A DNA stretch of 42,818 bases from Campylobacteraceae bacterium (GCA_027038275.1 JALVXC010000084.1:1-42818), one strand, 5' to 3'; counted from the stretch's first letter, positions 1 through 7,957 are shown. The notes: a model not told the origin generated them from the sequence alone. Numbers and translations are program-made.

Positions 1-2
1 AT

Positions 3-128
3 GTACCCAACCTACTTTGGTTTCACGATGAACGACCATTTTCTGAATTACGTGCTAATGACCGTATGAGCCGAATTATTCAGACTTTTGATAGGTACTG
101 TGAAAATATCTATATTAAAAAGAAGTAA
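3..128 (+). CDS. 3' end of an unidentified gene (5' truncated by window)
   Basis: Frame 3 is open from the first base of the window to a TAA at 126-128, giving 41 residues that contain WFHDERPFSEL and end in IYIKKK. The composition (aromatic, charged, lysine-rich end) looks like a real protein C-terminus rather than a shadow frame. It ends three bases before the stop of the convergent regulator gene, leaving no room for a separate terminator. I do not recognise the family, and no motif is visible in so short a piece. A competing frame-1 reading from base 1 stops at 67-69 and is less convincing. Confidence 0.55.
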   Translation, partial: VPNLLWFHDERPFSELRANDRMSRIIQTFDRYCENIYIKKK

Positions 129-131
129 AAG

Positions 132-773
132 TTAAAGGACTAAAAACATCTCTAGCTTCTCGGAATCAATAAGCATTCCCTTTTTATCTATAATATTTAA
201 GTTTTTTAACTTTTTAAGTATGCGTGAAAGTGTCTCTGGAGCCATATTTAAGATGATAGCTATATCTTTATGTTTAGTATCTGCAACATCTTTTGGATTC
301 TCTTTTATAAATGAACAAACTTTAGTCATGGCATCATAGATAAGATTTCTGTTAATAACTTGTTCTAAACTTCTTACTTTTTGACTTAATGATTTAATAA
401 GGTATAGAGAGAATTTTGGGTCAGTGCCAAGTAGCTCTAAAAACTTTTCTCGGTCTATAAGCAAAAAACAACTCTCATCTCTCATAGCTATTGCTGTAGC
501 AGGAAAAGGGATATTTTCAAAACTCGGCATCTCAGCTAGAAACATTGGTCTAGTAAAGAAATGAATAACAATCTCATTGCCCTTTAAATCAGTTTTATAA
601 AACTTTACAAAGCCATCTAATAAAACATAAAAGAACTGTGGTTTTTCTCCCTCATAAAACAAAACATTTTCTCTTGAAAGCTTTTTAGTTATAGAGATAT
701 TAACGATCTTTTCTATCTCTAATTCTGTTAGATTTTTAAATATATCTATTTTTTGTAACTGTTCTTTTATCAT
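132..773 (-). CDS. Crp/Fnr-family transcriptional regulator
   Basis: A 213-residue protein with the Crp/Fnr layout: an N-terminal cyclic-nucleotide-binding-type beta-roll (about residues 10-125, including the segment FYEGEKPQFFYVLLDGFVK), a long dimer helix, and a C-terminal Crp-type winged helix (about 145-210, recognition helix around MAPETLSRILKKLKN). It has only two cysteines, well apart, so it lacks the FNR iron-sulfur cluster ligands. The ligand is therefore unknown and could be haem, NO or a small molecule. It is divergent from a hemerythrin gene across 84 bases, which suggests it regulates that gene in response to oxygen or nitrogen oxides (inference). No Shine-Dalgarno precedes the start, and a TGATATAAT extended -10 lies so close that the mRNA may be leaderless. 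Confidence 0.85.
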   Translation of the reverse strand: MIKEQLQKIDIFKNLTELEIEKIVNISITKKLSRENVLFYEGEKPQFFYVLLDGFVKFYKTDLKGNEIVIHFFTRPMFLAEMPSFENIPFPATAIAMRDESCFLLIDREKFLELLGTDPKFSLYLIKSLSQKVRSLEQVINRNLIYDAMTKVCSFIKENPKDVADTKHKDIAIILNMAPETLSRILKKLKNLNIIDKKGMLIDSEKLEMFLVL

Positions 774-780
774 GAAGATT

Positions 781-789
781 ATTATATCA
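781..789 (-). promoter_or_regulatory. extended -10 promoter of the Crp/Fnr-type gene
   Basis: Read on the minus strand the bases are TGATATAAT, a perfect extended -10. Normal spacing would place the transcription start at about 774-773, on or next to the ATG at 773, so the transcript would be essentially leaderless. Confidence 0.45.
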
Positions 790-802
790 AAATAATTGTT
801 TT
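789..802. promoter_or_regulatory. palindrome between regulator and hemerythrin, possible operator
   Basis: AAAATAATTGTTTT is a 14-base inverted repeat with one mismatched pair. It lies in the 84-base divergent gap, just upstream of the regulator's -10. A Crp-family dimer could bind such a site, but it does not match the FNR consensus (TTGAT-N4-ATCAA), and AT-rich palindromes arise easily by chance here. Confidence 0.25.
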
Positions 803-819
803 ATTTAGCAACTTTTAAT

Positions 820-825
820 TATAAT
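820..825 (+). promoter_or_regulatory. possible -10 box of the hemerythrin gene
   Basis: TATAAT at 820-825 lies 32 bases before the ATG at 858, which has an AGGAAA Shine-Dalgarno. No good -35 is visible, as is common for promoters in this window. Confidence 0.35.
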
Positions 826-857
826 AATAACAGAGAAACTCTAACTTAGGAAATAGA

Positions 858-1292
858 ATGCTCTTAAAAAAAGAAGATGTACCTTTAGTCTCTGAAGGAT
901 TTATGAATGAAGTCCATGATGAAGACAGGAAAATTATTAACGATATTTTTGATGAAATAATAAAATATGAGAAGAAACCCTCTTACAATACAAAAGTAAA
1001 TATTGCTGTTCTTTTTCAAAAATGGTTTAACCATACAGTTAAACATTTTAGCAAAGAAGAGAAAAAAATGAGAAAAGTTAGATATCCACGCTATAAGATA
1101 CACAAACAAGAACATACTCGAACTCTTGCAGAGATGCATACTGTCTATAGTGATTGGTTAAAAACCAATGATATTTATATTTTAAAAAACTACTTTACTG
1201 ATGTTCTTCCTACATGGATTGTTGAACATATTGAAACAATGGATATGGAAGCCTCCTCCTTTTTTAAAGAAAATCAAATTAACTTAAATTAG
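858..1292 (+). CDS. bacteriohemerythrin (non-haem di-iron O2-binding protein)
   Basis: A 144-residue four-helix protein carrying the full hemerythrin ligand set: H20 (in HDEDR), H63 and E67 (HFSKEE), H82 and H86 (HKQEH), and H124 and D129 (HIETMD). These bind a di-iron centre that reversibly binds O2 and may also handle NO or store iron. It has no signal peptide or membrane segment, so it is cytoplasmic. Length and motif spacing match single-domain bacterial hemerythrins. The start has a good Shine-Dalgarno (AGGAAA). It is transcribed divergently from a Crp/Fnr-type regulator, its likely controller, and its 3' end overlaps that of the convergent coiled-coil gene by 14 bases. Confidence 0.92.
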   Translation: MLLKKEDVPLVSEGFMNEVHDEDRKIINDIFDEIIKYEKKPSYNTKVNIAVLFQKWFNHTVKHFSKEEKKMRKVRYPRYKIHKQEHTRTLAEMHTVYSDWLKTNDIYILKNYFTDVLPTWIVEHIETMDMEASSFFKENQINLN

Positions 1293-1887
1293 TCAAAAGT
1301 CTATCTTCGGCAATCTCTTGATGCCTTGGTATCTGTTGAATTAGCTTATTATATTTAGAGTGACAACTCTCTAAATAGATTATTTTTACATTTAAATCTT
1401 TTTTACACTGCTCAACCTCATCTATCTTAACATAAATCTCTCTTAGATACTCTTGTACCCTCTTTTGAATAATACTGTTTCTAAGAAAAGGCTTCTTCTC
1501 TACAAACATATTAAGCAAACGCTCTAAATTAGCTAAAAGTGCAATAATATTTTTAATATGAAAATTAATCTTATACTTCTCTCTCTTTAGATTATTTATC
1601 TCTAGTTTCAACTGACCACCTAAGATAATTAACTGTTCACGTCGTGGATTTTTATCTTTTCCTATACCAAAAGAGCGATATAGAAACTTGCTTATAAATC
1701 CCTCCTCCTCATCTAGCTCTCTTAAAGTAAATGCTGTCGCTTCATATAACTCTTGGTTAAAGTCATAATTATTACTCAACTCCTTTCTTGCATTTATAAG
1801 TATACTATTTTCTAATTTTGACAATATCTCATCAAAAACATCTCTATTACTATTTAAAATTCTATCTATATTAATTTTTGATGACAT
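1279..1887 (-). CDS. coiled-coil protein of unknown function
   Basis: A 202-residue, highly charged and helical protein without signal peptide, membrane segment or recognisable catalytic motif. The second half (about 95-190) has leucine/isoleucine spacing typical of coiled coils, and the middle carries a short basic stretch near GKDKNPRREQ. It starts seven bases after a strong AAGGAGG Shine-Dalgarno, so the ORF is real and probably well translated. Its tail overlaps the hemerythrin tail on the other strand. I cannot assign a family. A cytoplasmic structural or accessory role is all the sequence suggests. Confidence 0.7.
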   Translation of the reverse strand: MSSKINIDRILNSNRDVFDEILSKLENSILINARKELSNNYDFNQELYEATAFTLRELDEEEGFISKFLYRSFGIGKDKNPRREQLIILGGQLKLEINNLKREKYKINFHIKNIIALLANLERLLNMFVEKKPFLRNSIIQKRVQEYLREIYVKIDEVEQCKKDLNVKIIYLESCHSKYNKLIQQIPRHQEIAEDRLLTNLS

Positions 1888-2050
1888 CTAAACCTCCTTG
1901 CCTTTTTATTATTATAATGAAATAAGTTTAAGTTTAATGTTGTTTTTTGATTAATAATATTTTTTTAGATTTATATATATTTTAGGGCTTAAAACTTGTA
2001 AAAATTCAACTAATAAAAGTAGAGTTTTTACCTACATTTGGGTTTTTGAG

Positions 2051-2059
2051 TGATATAAT
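2051..2059 (+). promoter_or_regulatory. extended -10 promoter of the M20/ATP-grasp operon
   Basis: TGATATAAT, a perfect extended -10 in the 233-base gap, would start transcription about 55 bases before the M20 ATG at 2121. No convincing -35 accompanies it. Confidence 0.45.
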
Positions 2060-2120
2060 TTCACAATTGTTTATCAGCCTAAATTTTTAACACATAATTA
2101 AACAAATTCAAAGAAAAAAA

Positions 2121-3221
2121 ATGACCTATTTTGAAGATTTAAAAAAAATTGTTAACATCAACTCCTATACAAAAAATAAATCAGGTGTAGATAGCATTTC
2201 TACTCTTATGACACAGTGGTTTAAAGAGTTAAAATTTAAAACAGAGTGCTTTAAACGCAAAAATATTGGCAATCATTATCTCTACATCTCTCCTAAAACC
2301 AATGGTATTAAAATTCTTCTTTTGGGTCATAATGACACTGTTTTTCCACAGGGTAAATTTGAAAATTTTTCAGAAGACAATGAGTGGATCTATGGACCTG
2401 GTGTATGTGATATGAAAGGTGGAAACATTGTTGCACTTCAAGCTCTGCGTAATGTTTTTTCTCAAAATGGAAAAATTGAAAATATAGACATGCTTCTTGT
2501 TTCCGATGAGGAGACAGGCTCTGATGACAGTAAAGAGCTAACATCTAAACTTGCAAAAAACTACGATGTCTGCTTTGTATTTGAAGCAGCAGGAGAAAAC
2601 CTAGAGGTGGTTACAGGTCGTAAAGGGGTAGGAACTTTCACTATTGAGATTGAGGGGAAAGCTTCTCATGCAGGTGTTCGTTATGCTAGTGGAGTCAATG
2701 CTAATCTTGAAGCTGCTTATAAACTTATAGAGCTTACTAAACTAACTAATTTAGAGATTGGTACTACAGTAAATGTTGGAAAGATAGAGGGTGGGATTGG
2801 AGCGAATACTATCTCTCCTAGTGCTACCCTCCTTTTAGAGTTACGTTACACAAAAAACTCTGAACGTGACCGACTACTAGAGGCACTAGAGCGTATTACT
2901 AATACCTCTTATGTTGAGGGTACAAAAGCTACCCTATCAGGACTTATTCAACGTGATGTTATGGAGACAAACGAGTCTCAACTAGAGCTTATTAAAAAGA
3001 TAGAAAATTTTACAAATATAGAACTGCCTATAGAAGAGCGTGGTGGAGTAAGTGATGCAAATATTGTTGCTTCACAAGGAGTTGTAACCCTTGATGGCTT
3101 TGGACCTTTTGGTGATGGTGACCATACAGTTAAAGAGAGAGCCTTAAAGAGTTCATTTGAACAGCGTATAGAGTTGATGACAAAGATACTTTTACATCAT
3201 CAAGTATATAAACAATTTTAA
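2121..3221 (+). CDS. M20-family zinc metallopeptidase/deacylase (carboxypeptidase G2/ArgE-like)
   Basis: A 366-residue co-catalytic metallohydrolase of the M20 family, which cleaves C-terminal or N-acyl amino-acid amide bonds. The expected residues are present: H70 and D72 (GHNDT), bridging D97 (GVCDMKGG), catalytic E130 and ligand E131 (SDEETGS), E155 as ligand, the dimer-domain H183, the GGVSDAN motif (309-313) and the final ligand H335 (GDGDHT). There is no signal peptide, so it acts in the cytoplasm. It is the first gene of an operon with two RimK-like ATP-grasp ligases, 13 bases before the next start. The pairing suggests it hydrolyses an amino-acid or peptide conjugate made by the ligases, as LysK acts with LysX (analogy only). 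The exact substrate cannot be read from sequence. Confidence 0.85.
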   Translation: MTYFEDLKKIVNINSYTKNKSGVDSISTLMTQWFKELKFKTECFKRKNIGNHYLYISPKTNGIKILLLGHNDTVFPQGKFENFSEDNEWIYGPGVCDMKGGNIVALQALRNVFSQNGKIENIDMLLVSDEETGSDDSKELTSKLAKNYDVCFVFEAAGENLEVVTGRKGVGTFTIEIEGKASHAGVRYASGVNANLEAAYKLIELTKLTNLEIGTTVNVGKIEGGIGANTISPSATLLLELRYTKNSERDRLLEALERITNTSYVEGTKATLSGLIQRDVMETNESQLELIKKIENFTNIELPIEERGGVSDANIVASQGVVTLDGFGPFGDGDHTVKERALKSSFEQRIELMTKILLHHQVYKQF

Positions 3222-3234
3222 CAGGAGAAGAAAT

Positions 3235-4146
3235 ATGTCTGACAAACGAACTATTGGAATGTGGCTTTATAAAAATGGTGGAGGTGAAGCCATAGAAAAA
3301 AAGATTATTAAAAAACTTAGAGAGAGAGAGATTTTAACTATTAACGACATTAACCTTCGTCATGCAATAGCTAAAAACAAAAATATTATCCATAATGGAA
3401 TCAAACTAAATAAACTTGACCTTTTTTTCTCATATAATGCAGGGGAACAAACCATCTATCAGACTTATCTTTATCAGGCTCTTAATCGTGTTATTCCTAT
3501 GATTAACTCCTATGATTCTTTTTCTTTAACAGAAGATAAATTTCAAACATCTTTTGTCTTAAGAAATGCAGGAGTAAAAACTGCTGATTATCGACTTTTT
3601 CATAGAGAAGAAGCAACAAAACATTTAGAAAAAGCTCTTAATAAATGGGGTGGAATGGTATATAAACCAACAAGTGGTTGGGGAGGAGCAGGTTTAGCTA
3701 AAATAGAAGATAAGGAAGCACTTCATACTCTTATACCTACACTAAACCAAAGCTATACTCGTGAAGTCTTGATTGAACGTTTTATAAAATATGATAAATC
3801 TGATTTTAGAGTTGATATTGTAGATGGTCAATATGTAGGGTGTTATGGAAGAAGAGCACCAGGAACTGACTGGAGAACAAATATTACTTCTGGAGGGTCT
3901 GTATTTTTAAGGGAGTGCAATGATGAAGTAGTAGAGATAGCCAAAAAAGCAGCAAAAGCTTGTGGAGCAGATATTGCAGGGGTAGATATTATTTACGACC
4001 AAGAGCATGAAGAGTATCTAGTATTGGAGGTAAATGGTATCCCTGCATTTGCAACACCAGAACAAGAGAAGATGGGTCTTAATTTTAATAACAAAAAGAT
4101 AGACCTTATTGTCGATTTAATTGATAGAAAAACAAGAAAAAAATAA
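3235..4146 (+). CDS. RimK-like ATP-grasp ligase
   Basis: A 303-residue ATP-grasp enzyme of the RimK/LysX type, which forms amide bonds through acyl-phosphate intermediates. Visible features are an N-terminal pre-ATP-grasp fold, the ATP-binding lysine K144 (VYKPTSGWGGAG), adenine-loop E181 (LIERFI), the substrate/phosphate loop RRAPGTDWRTN (206-216), D251 (GVDII) and the Mg-binding pair E265 and N267 (LEVNGIPAF). All catalytic positions look intact. The start has an AGGAG Shine-Dalgarno 13 bases after the M20 stop. It is a paralogue of the next gene: both share an RRAP-x-W-x-TN-GGS signature. The amino-acid substrate is unknown, and no LysW-like carrier is encoded nearby. Confidence 0.85.
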   Translation: MSDKRTIGMWLYKNGGGEAIEKKIIKKLREREILTINDINLRHAIAKNKNIIHNGIKLNKLDLFFSYNAGEQTIYQTYLYQALNRVIPMINSYDSFSLTEDKFQTSFVLRNAGVKTADYRLFHREEATKHLEKALNKWGGMVYKPTSGWGGAGLAKIEDKEALHTLIPTLNQSYTREVLIERFIKYDKSDFRVDIVDGQYVGCYGRRAPGTDWRTNITSGGSVFLRECNDEVVEIAKKAAKACGADIAGVDIIYDQEHEEYLVLEVNGIPAFATPEQEKMGLNFNNKKIDLIVDLIDRKTRKK

Positions 4147-4168
4147 TATTAACTAGAAGGAAAACAAC

Positions 4169-5629
4169 ATGGGTTTAAAAAACAAAGAACTACCAAAATT
4201 AGGATTTTTATATCTTGACTATGTATTACGTTTTTTTGACCACTCTAACTTTAAGGGTTGGCCAAATAAAATAGAGACTGTAACCTATCACTGGGGTAAT
4301 GATAAAGATAGGTTTATAGAAGAGGTTAAACGTAAAAAGATTGACGTACTTATAGGAAATGTACCTGCAACTGCTTATGAGACATTTAGAGAGATTGCTC
4401 GTGCTCTACCAAATGTACGATTTATTCCATCACTTGACACTCAGTTCTCTAATAAATCAAAAGAGAATGTTACTCGTTTTGCATGGAAATATAATCTTCC
4501 TATTCCTAAAACATATATCTACTACAATAGAAAAGAGGGAGAGAAATTTTTAGAGAATACAACTTATCCAAAAATTATAAAACGCTCTTATGGACCATCT
4601 AACTATGGTGGATATTTTGTGCACAAGGTAGATTCAAAAGAGGAGGCAAAAGAGCTTTTTGCAACTAAAAAGTACCACCCTATGTATATTCAAGACTTTG
4701 TACCTATGGAGGCTGATATTAGAGTTATGCTTATTGGTCATAAACCTGTTTGTGCCTTTTGGAGAAGAGCCCCAGAGGGTGAGTGGTTAACAAACACTAG
4801 CCAAGGTGGAAGCATGGACTACATGAATGTTCCAAAGTCCGTTTTAGATTTAGCTGTTAGAACCTCTAAGGCTGCCAATGCTGAATATTGGGCATGTGAT
4901 ATTGCTTATGGTAAAGATGGTAAAGTACATATCTTAGAGTGTGCAACTGCTTTTGCTGCCTTCCCATATATTAGAGACTGGATTGGTCAATACATTATGT
5001 GGAGTCTAAGCAAAGGGAGATTTAGAAAACCACACTTACCAATGTTTAACTGGGAAGAGCTTGGAAAAATTTCTCCTGATTTATTAAGAACTATGAGACA
5101 TATTACTTTTGGTAAATATAGTTCATCTTACGACGGTGCTTATTTTGGGAAACGAAGAAAGATGTATGGAGAGGGAGAGGTATTCTTGCATGAGCTAGAC
5201 TCTGCATACAAAATGTATAATGTTAAAGAGCGTACTTTTGAAGAGTGGCCAAGTGAAAAGTGGAACTATCAAGATAGATTTGCTCTTAAAAACTTTAAGT
5301 CTATGAAAGTTCCAGCTCTTAAAAAGGAAGAAGCTCCTATTGTTTCAGAAGATGAGTCAATTCCTGCTATTGAAATCTCAAATGATGACCTAGAGACTCT
5401 TTTAACATCAGTAAAAGGTATTGGTAAAAAGAAACTCAAAAAGTTAACAAACCGTTTCTCTCACCAAGCTATTGTTAATATTTTAGAGTATGAACCAAAA
5501 ATTCTTAAAGATGTAAAGGGTATCTACGATAGTACTATTGAAGGTCTTATGGAGGTTTGGAATGGTTATAAAAAGGCATTTTTAAAAGAAAATAACGATA
5601 AAAGGAAGAAAGAGTTAGCTGAATCTTAA
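4169..5629 (+). CDS. ATP-grasp protein with C-terminal helix-hairpin-helix domain
   Basis: A 486-residue protein. Residues about 60-280 form a RimK-like ATP-grasp module with K138 (KIIKRSYG), the loop WRRAPEGEWLTNTSQGGS (198-215), D244 (CDIAYG) and E257. The Mg-binding Asn expected two residues after that Glu is replaced: the sequence reads LECATAFAAF, with A259. After a linker rich in aromatic and basic residues, the C-terminus (about 405-465) is a helix-hairpin-helix-like segment with VKGIGKKKLKKL and a second hairpin around KDVKGIYDS, folds that usually bind nucleic acid. It ends the M20/ATP-grasp operon, 22 bases after the previous gene, with an AAGGA Shine-Dalgarno. It could be an active ligase with altered metal binding, or a partner of the intact ligase upstream. 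Confidence 0.8.
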   Translation: MGLKNKELPKLGFLYLDYVLRFFDHSNFKGWPNKIETVTYHWGNDKDRFIEEVKRKKIDVLIGNVPATAYETFREIARALPNVRFIPSLDTQFSNKSKENVTRFAWKYNLPIPKTYIYYNRKEGEKFLENTTYPKIIKRSYGPSNYGGYFVHKVDSKEEAKELFATKKYHPMYIQDFVPMEADIRVMLIGHKPVCAFWRRAPEGEWLTNTSQGGSMDYMNVPKSVLDLAVRTSKAANAEYWACDIAYGKDGKVHILECATAFAAFPYIRDWIGQYIMWSLSKGRFRKPHLPMFNWEELGKISPDLLRTMRHITFGKYSSSYDGAYFGKRRKMYGEGEVFLHELDSAYKMYNVKERTFEEWPSEKWNYQDRFALKNFKSMKVPALKKEEAPIVSEDESIPAIEISNDDLETLLTSVKGIGKKKLKKLTNRFSHQAIVNILEYEPKILKDVKGIYDSTIEGLMEVWNGYKKAFLKENNDKRKKELAES

Positions 5630-5636
5630 ATATTAT

Positions 5637-5656
5637 GGTGCGATTTCCATCGCACC
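5637..5656. terminator. bidirectional hairpin between convergent operons
   Basis: An eight-base perfect stem, GGTGCGAT paired with ATCGCACC around a TTCC loop, fills the 27-base gap between the ATP-grasp stop and the stop of the minus-strand RCK gene. It lacks a long T tract on either side. Its position and GC-rich stem in AT-rich surroundings suggest a shared terminator. The core resembles the palindrome at 35948-35964. Confidence 0.65.
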
Positions 5657-6355
5657 TTATAGATTACAAACAAAATCCTCAAATCTTTTTAAATCTTCGT
5701 TATATCCAATACATACTATTGTATCACCACTATCAAAACGGTTCTCTACACCTGATGTAACAAAAAGAAACTTATTGGTTAGTCGCCTATCTATCATACC
5801 CACCATAATAACCTTATACTCCTCAAAGTTAAAATCATTTACCATAGTACCATCAATAGGTGACCCTTCGGGTATATCTATCTCCTTAAAAGAGAACTCT
5901 TCATATGGAGATAACAATCGGTCAACCAATTTTGTGGTTACAGGTTTATGAATAATGTTATGAAGACGATTTGCACTTACCTGATAGAGGTCAATAATAC
6001 GATTTGCACCTGCCATTTTTAGCTTTTGAGTAGTATAAAGAGAATCAGAAAGAGCAATAATAACTGTTTTTGGAAAGAGTGAATGAAGAGATAGAGTTAA
6101 AAAAACATTATAGTGCTTATCTTCTAAGACACAAACTAAAAAGTCTTCTTCTTTTACCTCTAACTCTTTAAGTGCTTCATCATCTGTTATATCAATCTGT
6201 TTTATATCAATATATCCATCTGCAAGAGCCTTTTCATAAGCTTCATCACTTGAAAGAACTAATGTCAAATGTAAATTTTCATAACTTAACTGTTTTGCTA
6301 CAAAAGAAGAGGATTTACTGTAACCAAACATAAAAGCTCTCTTTTTATGTGCCAT
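5657..6355 (-). CDS. soluble RCK/TrkA-N domain protein, probable channel partner
   Basis: A 232-residue soluble protein with a Rossmann-like RCK_N (TrkA-N) domain (about 1-125) and a C-terminal TrkA_C-like half (about 150-232, including ESPIDG-like strand EGSPIDGTMV). The nucleotide-binding glycine motif is degraded: GYSKSS stands where GxGxxG is expected, so NAD or ATP binding is doubtful. Its start overlaps the end of the channel gene by 11 bases, and an AAGGAG Shine-Dalgarno lies inside the channel gene, implying co-translation. By analogy with MthK, whose gating ring combines tethered and free RCK domains, it may supply the second set of RCK subunits (inference). Confidence 0.8.
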   Translation of the reverse strand: MAHKKRAFMFGYSKSSSFVAKQLSYENLHLTLVLSSDEAYEKALADGYIDIKQIDITDDEALKELEVKEEDFLVCVLEDKHYNVFLTLSLHSLFPKTVIIALSDSLYTTQKLKMAGANRIIDLYQVSANRLHNIIHKPVTTKLVDRLLSPYEEFSFKEIDIPEGSPIDGTMVNDFNFEEYKVIMVGMIDRRLTNKFLFVTSGVENRFDSGDTIVCIGYNEDLKRFEDFVCNL

Positions 6356-7901
6356 AGTCTACTCCTTGGAAAGAATTTTTAAAGTGATTAATACTTGCTT
6401 CTCTTCCCATTAACAACAAAATATCTTTTTCATTAAGTACTCTTCGTTTATCTGGATTAAATACAAAGTCACCTTTTAACCCTCTTTGAATACCAATAAA
6501 AAGAAGCTTATAGTGTTTAAAGTTTACCTCTTCTAACTTTAAACTAACCAATTTCTGATGCTCTACCAACATTACCTCATCTAGTTGTGCAAGGTGTCTA
6601 CCTGTTAAGATAGCATAAATAGCTTGATACATAACTGGCTGGGTAATGGCTGTTAATAACATTTTATTTGCTATAATATTAGGACGTACAACATGGTCTG
6701 CTCCTGCTAATTTACATTTATTTGCAATACTCTCATCACTTGCTCTAGTAATAACTTTTATATTTTTAGATAGTGATTTAGCATTAAGAATAATATATAC
6801 ATTTGATACATCGCTACCTGTTAGAGCAAAAAGGGTAATATCAGAATACTCTATGTTAAACTTAGATATAACATCATGTCTACTTGCATCTTCGTGAATT
6901 GCTTGATATCCCTCTTTAAATGCCTCTTCGACTTTATCTCTCTTTTTATCAATAATAATATAATTACTTCCTAATTCTTTAGAATAATTTCTTAAAAATA
7001 CTCTTGTCATCTGCCCATAACCACAAAAAATCATAAACTTGCCTGTTTTGTTTATCTCCTCTACTAAACGATTCTCTTTTAGCTCATCTAGCTTTTCAGA
7101 AAAGGAGGAGACTATAACTGAGGTTACAAATGAAATCATAGCAATACCTGATATAATTACCAACATAGAGACAATACGCCCCTCCATTGTAATAGGAGAG
7201 ATGTCTCCATAGCCAACTGTTGAGATAGTAATTAATGCCCAGTATAGTCCATCAAAAAGTGAATTTATATCTGGATTACTCTTCTCTTCAAAGACATAGA
7301 TAGCAATTCCTGATGTAAAGACAATAAAAAGAATTAAAAAAAGAAGAGTAAAGAGCTCAAACTTTTTAGTTGCTAAAACCTCTACAAACTGATTAATACT
7401 TTTGGTATAACGCAAAAGCTTAAAGACCCTAAAGAGTACAAAAATACGCAACACTCTAAGAGGACGATAGGCAGGTAAAATAGCCAACAGGTCAATAAGT
7501 GCAGCAGGGGTTAATAGATAGAAAAATTTTGATTTAAAGACTCCTCTACTTGCTTCCCATAGTGAAAATTTTTTCTTAAGAAATTTTGCTTCACCATGTG
7601 CTTTAACTACCTCTTTTGACCAAGAGTTGTGAACCCATACTCTTGCTACATACTCAATGGTAAAAACAAAAGTTACAATATATATGTCAACAAAATCAAC
7701 CCATGGTGGCATGGTGTGTTCTACCTCATAGATTAAAATAGCCACAGACAATACAATAAGAGAAATCATAAAAATATCAAAATACTTTTTATACTTATAG
7801 TCTGGGTTTAGAAGAAAATTTTCTACTATCGCTTTAAATCTCTTGTATCGTTTAGAGGTATGTAAAAAAAATGCAAATCTTAAAATAAACTTTTTTATCA
7901 T
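6345..7901 (-). CDS. six-TM potassium channel with C-terminal RCK domain
   Basis: A 518-residue inner-membrane channel. Transmembrane segments run from about residue 40 to 270. An S4-like helix at about 147-166 has repeated arginines (RPLRVLRIFVLFRVFKLLR), suggesting voltage sensitivity. The pore helix leads into the potassium selectivity filter TVGYGD (228-233). The cytoplasmic part starts with an RCK_N domain (FCGYGQMTR, about 291), where the third glycine of GxGxxG is lost, and ends with a TrkA_C-like region. It belongs to the Kch type of bacterial voltage-gated potassium channels. It precedes and overlaps a gene for a free RCK protein. No strong Shine-Dalgarno is seen before the start. 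Confidence 0.88.
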   Translation of the reverse strand: MIKKFILRFAFFLHTSKRYKRFKAIVENFLLNPDYKYKKYFDIFMISLIVLSVAILIYEVEHTMPPWVDFVDIYIVTFVFTIEYVARVWVHNSWSKEVVKAHGEAKFLKKKFSLWEASRGVFKSKFFYLLTPAALIDLLAILPAYRPLRVLRIFVLFRVFKLLRYTKSINQFVEVLATKKFELFTLLFLILFIVFTSGIAIYVFEEKSNPDINSLFDGLYWALITISTVGYGDISPITMEGRIVSMLVIISGIAMISFVTSVIVSSFSEKLDELKENRLVEEINKTGKFMIFCGYGQMTRVFLRNYSKELGSNYIIIDKKRDKVEEAFKEGYQAIHEDASRHDVISKFNIEYSDITLFALTGSDVSNVYIILNAKSLSKNIKVITRASDESIANKCKLAGADHVVRPNIIANKMLLTAITQPVMYQAIYAILTGRHLAQLDEVMLVEHQKLVSLKLEEVNFKHYKLLFIGIQRGLKGDFVFNPDKRRVLNEKDILLLMGREASINHFKNSFQGVDYGT

Positions 7902-7933
7902 TGAAATAATCTCGTATAAATTATATTTGCATT

Positions 7934-7939
7934 ATTATA
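7934..7939 (-). promoter_or_regulatory. possible -10 of the channel/RCK operon
   Basis: TATAAT on the minus strand, 32 bases before the channel ATG at 7901, in the divergent gap shared with the helicase gene. No -35 is evident. Confidence 0.35.
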
Positions 7940-7957
7940 AAGTAATTTTTCTATTTA

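Noticed and set aside
1-69. Frame-1 ORF starting at the first base (ATG to TGA)
   Set aside because: Only 22 codons, and it competes with the frame-3 reading, which stays open to 128 and looks like a normal protein C-terminus.
2031-2043. CCTACATTTGGG as a third copy of the family A repeat
   Set aside because: Only about nine bases match the outer edge of the repeat in reverse; no stem is present.
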